A stretch of DNA of 5,292 nucleotides, from contig JALVTX010000232.1 of assembly GCA_027035825.1 (NCBI GenBank), positions 1 to 5,292 on the forward strand, in the 5' to 3' direction. Shown here one piece after another: positions 1 to 5,292 of the stretch (position 1 is its first letter; each line of letters starts with the position of its first letter). The notes below the pieces were generated by a model that searched no databases, was not told the DNA's origin, and saw only the letters and a program-made list of their open reading frames with translations. The position numbers were made by a program, and so were the translations under genes. The stretch comes from Mariprofundaceae bacterium. GTDB taxonomy: Bacteria; Pseudomonadota; Zetaproteobacteria; Mariprofundales; Mariprofundaceae.

Positions 1-1177
1 CCACCTTGTGCACGGCCAGGTCCGCGCCCTCGAACTCCTCCTCCTCGGAGAGCCGCAGGCCGATGCTGGCGCGAATCGCGCCATAGACCGCGAAGCCCGC
101 CACAACGGCGATGGCCACGCCGGTGAGGGTGCCCACGAGCTGCGCCATGAAGGTGACGCCGCCGGCGCCGCCCATCGAGGTCAGGCCGAAGATGCCGGCC
201 GCCACGCCGCCCCAGGCGCCGCACACGCCGTGCAGCGGCACCACGCCCAAGACGTCGTCAATCTTCAGGCGGTTCTGGATGAGCGTGAAGCCGAACACGA
301 AGATAATGCCGGCCACGCCGCCCACGACCAGCGCGCCCACCGGGTGCATCACGTCGGAACCAGCGCAGACGGCCACCAGCCCGGCCAGCGCGCCGTTGTG
401 CACGAAGCCCGGGTCGTTGCGCCCCACGACGAGCGCCGAAATCATGCCGCCGACCATGGCCAGGAGCGAGTTGGCGGCCACCAGGCCCGAGGCCGCATCG
501 GCCGTGCCGGCGCTCATCACGTTGAAGCCGAACCAGCCCACGCACAGAATCCACGATCCAAGCGCCAGGTAGGGGATGTTCGACGGCAGGATCGCGTGCA
601 CGCGCCCGTCCGCGCCGTAGCGACCCTTGCGCGCGCCCAGCATCACCACCGCGCCCAAGGCCAGGAATCCGCCCATCGCGTGCACCACCACCGATCCAGC
701 GAAATCGTGGAACTGCGCGCCGAAGGCCCGCTCCAGCCATGCCTGGTAGCCATGCTGGCCGCCCCAGATGAGCCCCTCGAAGAAGGGATAGACCAGCCCC
801 ACCAGGATGGCGGTCGCCAGCGCGTTCGGCCAGAAGCGGATGCGCTCGGTGACGCCGCCGGAGATGATGGCCGGCACCGCCGCCGCGAAGGTCAGCAGGA
901 AGAAGAAATGCACCAGCTCATAGGCGTTGCCCTTGCCGCCCAGCTTCATCAGCTCCGGCACCGGCGCCAGGAACGAGGTGCCATAGGCGATGCCGAAGCC
1001 GACGAAGAAATAGGCGATGGTCGAAAAACCGAAATCCGAGATCACCCGCACCATCGCGTTGACCTGGTTCTTCTTGCGCACCGTGCCCGCCTCCAGAAAG
1101 GCGAAGCCGGCATGCATCGCCAGCACCATGGCCGCGCCCATGGTCAGAAAGAAAACGTCCATCCCCGCCGTGTTCAT
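1..1177 (-). CDS. amt: Ammonium transporter (Amt/MEP/Rh family), 3' end cut by window edge
   Basis: Inner-membrane channel that conducts ammonium/ammonia for nitrogen assimilation. The frame reads 392 codons without a stop and leaves the window at its left edge, so only a short C-terminal tail is missing (the family is usually about 400-450 residues). About eleven hydrophobic segments can be traced, the first starting near residue 7. There is no separate signal peptide, unlike E. coli AmtB. By family alignment, pore residues are present: Phe97 and Phe218 (gate, the latter in GWFGFN), Trp138, Asp158 in DFAGSVVVH, the twin histidines His166 and His316 (in LHGVCG), and Ser222. TM1 has the form MHAGFAFLEAG rather than TPGLAFFYGG. 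The visible C-terminus, SEEEEFEGADLAVHKV, is the cytoplasmic tail that in this family contacts PII (GlnK) proteins; no glnK is in the window. The start is ATG at 1177, chosen for its Shine-Dalgarno sequence; Met6 is a weaker alternative. It is the last gene after queA, 104 nt downstream. Family assignment is very secure; the exact substrate or a sensor role cannot be told. Confidence 0.96.
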   Translation of the reverse strand, partial: MNTAGMDVFFLTMGAAMVLAMHAGFAFLEAGTVRKKNQVNAMVRVISDFGFSTIAYFFVGFGIAYGTSFLAPVPELMKLGGKGNAYELVHFFFLLTFAAAVPAIISGGVTERIRFWPNALATAILVGLVYPFFEGLIWGGQHGYQAWLERAFGAQFHDFAGSVVVHAMGGFLALGAVVMLGARKGRYGADGRVHAILPSNIPYLALGSWILCVGWFGFNVMSAGTADAASGLVAANSLLAMVGGMISALVVGRNDPGFVHNGALAGLVAVCAGSDVMHPVGALVVGGVAGIIFVFGFTLIQNRLKIDDVLGVVPLHGVCGAWGGVAAGIFGLTSMGGAGGVTFMAQLVGTLTGVAIAVVAGFAVYGAIRASIGLRLSEEEEFEGADLAVHKV

Positions 1178-1187
1178 GTGTCCGAAA

Positions 1188-1194
1188 CCTCCCT
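1188..1194 (-). promoter_or_regulatory. Ribosome binding site of amt
   Basis: On the minus strand this reads AGGGAGG, a strong match to the anti-Shine-Dalgarno sequence, with a 10-nt spacer to the ATG at 1177. It supports that start over the in-frame Met6 codon and over the out-of-frame ATG at 1197. It is the best ribosome binding site seen in the window, in contrast to the weak one of queA just upstream. Confidence 0.7.
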
Positions 1195-1249
1195 CATGTA
1201 GCCTGTCGCGCACTGCCCGAGGCGCGGGCCGGATGTTCCCACATTCGGC

Positions 1250-1271
1250 CGCGGCATGAAACCCCGCCGCG
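1250..1271 (-). other. Short inverted repeat in the queA-amt gap
   Basis: CGCGGC and GCCGCG form a perfect 6-bp inverted repeat around a 10-nt loop, beginning 10 nt after the queA stop codon. It could form a hairpin in the transcript, either a weak transcription stop or an mRNA-end structure. There is no following T tract on the minus strand, so it is not a typical intrinsic terminator. In DNA this rich in G and C, a 6-bp repeat can also arise by chance. A second, smaller repeat (GCCCG/CGGGC, 5-nt loop) lies at 1215-1229. Confidence 0.25.
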
Positions 1272-1281
1272 CTTGCTCGCT

Positions 1282-2313
1282 TCAGCGGCGTGATACGAAC
1301 ATCGCGTCCCCGTAGGAATAGAAGCGATAGCCGGCCGCAATCGCGTGGCGGTAGGCCGCCAGCACGCGCTCGCGCCCGGCCAGCGCCGCCACCAGCATCA
1401 AGAGCGTCGAGCGCGGCAGGTGGAAGTTGGTGAGCAGCGCGTCCACGACGCGGAAGCGATAGCCCGGCGTAATGAACAAATCCGTGCGCCCCTCGCCCGC
1501 TTGCAGCCGGCCGCCCGCGCCGGCGGCCTCCAGCGTGCGCAGGCTGGTGGTGCCCACGGCCACGATGCGCGCCCCCTGCTTCCGCGCGTCGTTCACCAGC
1601 CTGGCCGTCTCCGCCGGCACCGCGTAGCGCTCGGCATGCATCACGTGCTCGGACACCCGCTCCACCTGCACCGGCTGGAACGTGCCCGGCCCCACGTGCA
1701 GCGTCACCCGCGCGAAGCGAGCGCCGGCATCTTCCATCGCCCGCATCAGCTCCCGGGTCAGATGCAGGCCGGCCGTGGGCGCCGCCACCGCGCCGGGATG
1801 ACGCGCGAACACCGTCTGGTAGCGCGCCCGGTCTTCCTCGGTGTCCGGTCGGTCGATGTAGGGCGGCAGCGGCATGTGGCCGTACCGCTCGATGGCCGTG
1901 GCCACGTCCGGCGCATGCAGGCGCACGCGCACGTCCTTGCCCTCGCGCGCCAGCACCTCGGCCGTGAAATCGTCCGCGATCCCGATGCGCGTCCCCGGCT
2001 TCAGCGGCTTGTTCGCCCGCCCCCAGGCCCGCCACACGTTCGCCTCGCCGGCGGGTTCGCCCATGGGTTCCAATAGCAGCAACTCCACCCGGCCACCGCT
2101 TTCCTTGCGGCCCAGAAGCCGCGCCGGAATCACGCGCGTGTCGTTGACGACCCACACGTCGCCGGGGCGCACCAGCGCCGGCAGCTCTCGCACCGTGCGA
2201 TCCACGAAGTCGTCGCCGGCCAGCTCCAAGAGCCGCGCCGCCGTCCGCTCGGCGGGCGGGCGGCGGGCAATGCGCTCCTCCGGCAACTCGTAATCGAAAT
2301 CGGAGAGTTTCAT
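1282..2313 (-). CDS. queA: S-adenosylmethionine:tRNA ribosyltransferase-isomerase (QueA)
   Basis: Cytoplasmic enzyme of queuosine biosynthesis. It transfers and isomerises the ribosyl part of AdoMet onto preQ1 at wobble position 34 of tRNAs with GUN anticodons, giving epoxyqueuosine. The protein has 343 residues and is full length for the family (about 340-360). Conserved blocks are in order: MKLSDFDYELPEERIA at the N-terminus, VVNDTRVIPARL (55-66), HMPLPPYI (146-153), APTAGLHLT (178-186), HVGPGTF (206-212), TTSLRTLE (255-262), the block around LLTNFHLPRSTLLMLV (293-308), and YRFYSYGDAM (329-338) at the C-terminus. The ATG start coincides with the typical family N-terminus, which decides it, although the ribosome binding site is poor (GGTG with an 11-nt spacer). 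It lies 54 nt after a hybrid kinase and 104 nt before amt. The usual partner tgt is not in the window, and neither neighbour belongs to the queuosine pathway. No preQ1 riboswitch fits in the short upstream gap. No defects are seen. Confidence 0.98.
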   Translation of the reverse strand: MKLSDFDYELPEERIARRPPAERTAARLLELAGDDFVDRTVRELPALVRPGDVWVVNDTRVIPARLLGRKESGGRVELLLLEPMGEPAGEANVWRAWGRANKPLKPGTRIGIADDFTAEVLAREGKDVRVRLHAPDVATAIERYGHMPLPPYIDRPDTEEDRARYQTVFARHPGAVAAPTAGLHLTRELMRAMEDAGARFARVTLHVGPGTFQPVQVERVSEHVMHAERYAVPAETARLVNDARKQGARIVAVGTTSLRTLEAAGAGGRLQAGEGRTDLFITPGYRFRVVDALLTNFHLPRSTLLMLVAALAGRERVLAAYRHAIAAGYRFYSYGDAMFVSRR

Positions 2314-2367
2314 GGCAAGGGTTTCACCGGAAATCGCTCACGCGAACGCCCGCGACCGCGCCGGCGC

Positions 2368-4398
2368 TCAAGCGCCGCCGCCCAGCAATGGCGACAGCGC
2401 CTCCACGAGCGCCGCCGCGTAAAAGGGCTTCGCCACGAAGGCGTCGGGCCCGCCCTCGCCGGGGGGTGGCAACCGCTGGTCGCTGTAGCCGGACATCAGC
2501 GCCACGGGCGTCCCGGCATGTATCTCCCGCATGCGACGCATGGCCTCCAGCCCGTCCATGCCGGGCATGGAAATATCCATCAGCACCACATCCAGCGTCG
2601 CCTTGGCCTTCCGGAACCGCTCCACGCCCTCCTCGCCGTCCGCGGCATCCGTCACCGTCATGCCCAGCCCCTCAAGCAGCCTGCGGGCCACCCGGCGCAC
2701 ATGCTCGTCATCATCCACCACCAGCGCCGCGCGCCCCGCGAAGGGACGCGTCTTCGCCAGCGTCCGCTTCTCGGGCGCCGTTTCCGCCCGGCCTTCCTTC
2801 GCCGGCAGCAGCACCTCGAACGCGCTGCCCTGGCCGGGCGCGCTTTCCACGCGCACGCATCCGTCATGCGAGCGCACGATGCCCAGCACGGCGGAAAGCC
2901 CCAGCCCCGTGCCGTCCTCCTTGGTGGTGAAGAAGGGATCGAAGATACGCGCCAGCGTCGCCTCGTCCATGCCGACGCCATTGTCGCGCACGCACACGGA
3001 CACGTACCGCCCCTCCGGCAGCCCCCGTCCTTCAAGGCAGGCGTCCAGCATGGCGCGGTCGGCCTCCACCACCCGCGTGCGGAGCGCGATTTCGCCCCTT
3101 CGCCCTGCCTCCATCGCCTGCGCCGCGTTGACCACGAAGTTCAGCACCACCTGCTGGATGCGCCCGCGATTGGCGCGCACGGCGGGCAAATCATCGGCCA
3201 ACTCCATAAGCACGCGCGCGCGGTGGCCGGCGGAGGTCTCGATGAGTTCGCCCATGTCGCGCACCATGGCGTTGATGTCCAGGTCGTCGAGCGCGTATTG
3301 CCGGCGGCCGGCATAGGCCAGAAGCTGCTTGCAGACTTCCGCCGCCCGATCCCCGATGCGCAGGATGTCCCGCGCCAGCGACTTGTGCTCCTCGCCCAAC
3401 CCGTCGTCCATTTCCAGCAACTCGGCGCTGCCGACGATGCCGGCCAGCATGTTGTTGAAATCGTGCGCCACGCCGCCGGCCAGCATGCCCAGGCTCTCCA
3501 GCCGCTGGGTGCGCTCGGCGGCTTCCTGGCGCTCGCGCTCGCCGGTGATGTCCTCGTCCACGCAGATGTGGTGGGTCAGCCGTCCCTCGCCGTCATACAC
3601 CGGCGACACCGTGCGCCGCACCAGCGTCCGGCCATCCCGCAGCGGAACCTCGCCCGTCCAGTGCCGGCCTTCCTCCATCGCCGCCACGATGCTCTGGAAG
3701 AGTTCGTCGTTCTCGCGGCCGCCGCGCATGCGCGCCGCGTATTCGCCCACCACGCGATCCGGATCCACCCCGTGCAGTTCGCCACAGGCGCGATTGGCGT
3801 ACGTGATGCGCCCGTTCCGGTCGGTGATGAACAGCGCGATGGGCGTGTAGTCGAACGCCTCGCGCAACAGCAGGGACTCCCGCTCCATGCACTCGCGCGC
3901 CCGCGTTTGCAGCCAGGCCAGCCCCCCGAAGGCCGCATAGGCCACCAGCAGATACAGCGCCTGATCGGCGTCATACCGCATCATGCCGGCGGGCAGGCCG
4001 CGCGCGCTGGCCGCCAGCGTCGCCGCCATGGCCGCGCCATAGCCCAGCGTCCACCAGCCGCCGCGCCTGCCGCCCAGGAGGAACGTCGCCACGAACGGAA
4101 AGCCGCAGCTCCAGACCCCGCCCAGACCCACCAGCCCGCCGCTGGCCAGCGCGCCCAGGAACACCGCCGCCAGGCCCAGCGTCACCAGATGCGCCGCCGC
4201 CTCCGCCCACTGGCCGTGACGCTCCACGCCGGCATACATCGCCACCATGCCCAGCGCCACGAATCCTTCCAGAATCCCCAGCCAGAACACGCCGCCATTC
4301 AAATCCAGCAGGGCGAACGCGAACGCCAGCGGAATCATGATGGCCAGGCCGTTGCGCACCATCGTGGCGCGTTCGCGGGCGCAGGCCCGCCCCTTCAT
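2368..4398 (-). CDS. Membrane-bound PAS hybrid sensor histidine kinase with C-terminal receiver domain
   Basis: A 676-residue hybrid kinase of a two-component phosphorelay, anchored in the cytoplasmic membrane. Six hydrophobic segments (about 18-33, 36-57, 65-86, 88-110, 114-134, 147-167) are followed by a PAS/PAC domain (about 177-290). The HisKA dimerisation domain follows, with phospho-accepting His312 in AGGVAHDFNN. The HATPase domain has N-box Asn424, G1 box DNGVGMD (472-478), F box FDPFFTTK (486-493) and G2 box GTGLGLS (496-502). The receiver domain (about 556-671) has acidic residues 562-564, phospho-acceptor Asp608 in VLMDISMPGMDG, Ser636 and Lys657, so it looks phosphorylatable. Its alpha4 region is odd: QRLPPPGEGG (641-650) replaces the expected helix. 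No output domain is present. The frame is open further upstream to an ATG-compatible start at 4470. I chose 4398 because a Shine-Dalgarno sequence precedes it and the longer form would overlap the upstream gene by 59 nt; Met13 (4362) is another option. The signal sensed is unknown. It follows another hybrid kinase by 13 nt, probably co-transcribed. Confidence 0.95.
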   Translation of the reverse strand: MKGRACARERATMVRNGLAIMIPLAFAFALLDLNGGVFWLGILEGFVALGMVAMYAGVERHGQWAEAAAHLVTLGLAAVFLGALASGGLVGLGGVWSCGFPFVATFLLGGRRGGWWTLGYGAAMAATLAASARGLPAGMMRYDADQALYLLVAYAAFGGLAWLQTRARECMERESLLLREAFDYTPIALFITDRNGRITYANRACGELHGVDPDRVVGEYAARMRGGRENDELFQSIVAAMEEGRHWTGEVPLRDGRTLVRRTVSPVYDGEGRLTHHICVDEDITGERERQEAAERTQRLESLGMLAGGVAHDFNNMLAGIVGSAELLEMDDGLGEEHKSLARDILRIGDRAAEVCKQLLAYAGRRQYALDDLDINAMVRDMGELIETSAGHRARVLMELADDLPAVRANRGRIQQVVLNFVVNAAQAMEAGRRGEIALRTRVVEADRAMLDACLEGRGLPEGRYVSVCVRDNGVGMDEATLARIFDPFFTTKEDGTGLGLSAVLGIVRSHDGCVRVESAPGQGSAFEVLLPAKEGRAETAPEKRTLAKTRPFAGRAALVVDDDEHVRRVARRLLEGLGMTVTDAADGEEGVERFRKAKATLDVVLMDISMPGMDGLEAMRRMREIHAGTPVALMSGYSDQRLPPPGEGGPDAFVAKPFYAAALVEALSPLLGGGA

Positions 4399-4407
4399 CA
4401 GCGGGAA

Positions 4408-4413
4408 CACCTC
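4408..4413 (-). promoter_or_regulatory. Ribosome binding site of the second kinase, overlapping the upstream stop codon
   Basis: The minus strand reads GAGGTG, 9 nt before the ATG at 4398. Its first two bases are the last two of the TGA stop codon (4414-4412) of the upstream kinase gene. This placement is typical of translationally coupled genes in one transcript, and it is the main reason for preferring the 4398 start over 4470. Confidence 0.5.
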
Positions 4414-5292
4414 AGCCCTCCCCGCTCGCCAGCGCCTTGCGCATGGCCTCGCGTAGCGCCTCCGGCGCATAGGGCTTCTGGATGAATCCGGCCAGGCCCT
4501 GGCCCGCGAAGCGGCTGGTCGCGTCCTGCTCGTTGTAGCCGCTGGAGAGAATCACCCGCACGTCTGGGTTGACCCGCCTGAGCTCCCGAAAACAGGCCTT
4601 GCCGTCCAGCTTCGGCATGGTCATGTCCAGCAGCACGGCCACGATGTCGTCACGATGCTCGCGATAGACGGCCACGCCCTCCTCGCCGTCGGCCGCCGTC
4701 AGCGTGGAGAAGCCCATCTCCTCCAGCATCGCCGAGGCCGTCTCGCGAATGGTTTCCTCGTCGTCCACCACCAGCACCGCGCCCACGCCGCACCACTCGC
4801 CCCACGCCTCGCGCTCGCCGGCCCTGGCCCCCCTGGCGCCCGAGGCCGGCAGCAGCACCTTGAAGGTCGTGCCCTGGCCCGGCTCCGAATACACCTTGAT
4901 GGCCCCGTGATGGCCGCGCACGATGCCCAGCACCGCGCTCATGCCCAGGCCCCGGCCGGTGAACTTGGTGGTGAAGAACGGGTCGAACAGCCGCTTTTGC
5001 GTCGCGGCGTCCATGCCGCAGCCGGTGTCCGCCACCTCGAGGTACACGTAGCGTCCCGGTTTGAGCCCCTCGGCGGCATAGGCGCCCTTCAGGTAATCCT
5101 CGTCCGCGTGCATCATGCCAGTGGACAGCGAAATCACGCCGCTGTGCTCGCCGATGGCCTCGGATGCGTTGATGACCAGGTTCATGATGACCTGCTGCAA
5201 CTGCGCCGCGTCCGCGTCCACCGCCGGCAGGTTCTCGGCCAGGTGGAACTTCAGCACCACGTTCTTGGCGATGGACACATCCAGCAGCTTCG
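4412..5292 (-). CDS. Hybrid sensor histidine kinase, C-terminal part (HATPase + receiver); 5' end outside window
   Basis: The last 292 residues of a hybrid histidine kinase. The frame is open to the right edge (first full codon at 5290), and the sequence there is already inside the kinase core. The GTG at 5278 is therefore an internal valine and not a start. Counting from 5290: N box with Asn41 (NLVINASEAI), G1 box DTGCGMD from Asp88, F box FDPFFTTK (102-109), G2 box GRGLGMS (112-118), then a linker rich in Ala, Gly and Arg (about 149-166). The receiver domain (about 171-288) has Asp176/Asp177, phospho-acceptor Asp222 in LLDMTMPKLDG, Ser250 and Lys272. All key residues are present. The His-containing dimerisation domain and any sensor domains lie outside, so the input cannot be judged. 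The ATPase core is closely similar to that of the next gene, which suggests paralogy. It ends 13 nt before that gene's start. No DNA-binding domain follows the receiver. Confidence 0.95.
   Translation of the reverse strand, partial: KLLDVSIAKNVVLKFHLAENLPAVDADAAQLQQVIMNLVINASEAIGEHSGVISLSTGMMHADEDYLKGAYAAEGLKPGRYVYLEVADTGCGMDAATQKRLFDPFFTTKFTGRGLGMSAVLGIVRGHHGAIKVYSEPGQGTTFKVLLPASGARGARAGEREAWGEWCGVGAVLVVDDEETIRETASAMLEEMGFSTLTAADGEEGVAVYREHRDDIVAVLLDMTMPKLDGKACFRELRRVNPDVRVILSSGYNEQDATSRFAGQGLAGFIQKPYAPEALREAMRKALASGEG

Noticed and set aside
8..1201. A 397-codon open frame on the plus strand, opposite amt
   Set aside because: Composition is His/Ala/Arg-rich and low in hydrophobic pattern, with no domain; the opposite strand encodes an unmistakable Amt protein.
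1234..1245. Small inverted repeat ATGT-GGGA-ACAT (minus strand) in front of amt, considered as an operator
   Set aside because: The arms are only 4 bp, they match no operator consensus I know, and there is only one copy.
1178..1281. Search for a nitrogen-type (sigma-54/NtrC) or sigma-70 promoter before amt
   Set aside because: No match to the TGGCAC-N5-TTGC pattern and no convincing -35/-10 pair was found by eye; nothing to report beyond the ribosome binding site and the weak hairpin.
1345..2076. A 243-codon open frame on the plus strand inside queA
   Set aside because: Shadow of queA, which is complete and conserved along its full length; the antisense product has no recognisable features.
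2358..2367. Perfect 10-bp palindrome GCGCCGGCGC just after the stop codon of the complete kinase
   Set aside because: It has no loop and no T tract, so it is not a terminator. Such G/C palindromes are expected by chance at this composition, and no second copy suggests an operator.
4399..4470. Upstream extension of the complete kinase by 24 residues (start at 4470)
   Set aside because: It would overlap the preceding gene by 59 nt. The added residues are an Arg-rich stretch typical of reading another gene out of frame, and the start at 4398 has a Shine-Dalgarno sequence.
2518..4485. A 655-codon open frame on the plus strand, opposite the complete kinase
   Set aside because: It is antisense to a gene with every kinase and receiver motif intact. 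Its product is rich in His, Arg, Ala and Gln with no recognisable domain, the usual shadow frame in DNA with G/C-rich third positions.
5276..5278. GTG as a start codon for the right-hand kinase
   Set aside because: The frame continues upstream without interruption, and the sequence there (KLLD before VSIAKN) is still kinase core. A protein starting here would lack the phospho-accepting histidine domain.

Overview
The window is a compact, very GC-rich bacterial segment in which all four recognisable genes lie on the minus strand, so it reads from right to left. The order of transcription is: the 3' part of a hybrid histidine kinase (runs in from the right edge), a second and complete hybrid histidine kinase, queA (queuosine biosynthesis), and an ammonium transporter gene of the Amt family that runs off the left edge. 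Base composition (third positions almost all G/C) and protein style fit a high-GC Gram-negative-like bacterium. Nothing here fixes the phylum, and I do not name one.

Right part (about 2368-5292): two hybrid sensor kinases lie head to tail with a 13-nt gap. The Shine-Dalgarno sequence of the second gene overlaps the stop codon of the first, which suggests translational coupling. Each ends in an HATPase domain followed by a receiver domain with its phospho-acceptor Asp, and neither carries a DNA-binding output domain. The second kinase has a six-helix hydrophobic N-terminus and one PAS domain. The sensor half of the first lies outside the window. Their ATPase cores are clearly paralogous (45 of 70 residues identical in a hand alignment of the best-conserved block).

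Middle (1282-2313): a full-length, intact queA, 54 nt downstream of the second kinase, with only a weak ribosome binding site.

Left part (1-1177): an Amt channel lacking only its last residues. It has the twin histidines, the phenylalanine gate and the aspartate of the conduction path, and it is preceded by a good Shine-Dalgarno sequence in a 104-nt gap after queA. No convincing terminator or promoter is visible between genes, so read-through from the kinases to amt is possible but not shown. A functional link between the kinases and ammonium uptake would be speculation from proximity.

Overall these are well-known gene families. I did not find evidence of an undescribed system. The points most worth a second look are the unusual proline/glycine-rich alpha4 segment in the receiver domain of the complete kinase, and the tandem arrangement of two kinases without a visible output regulator.
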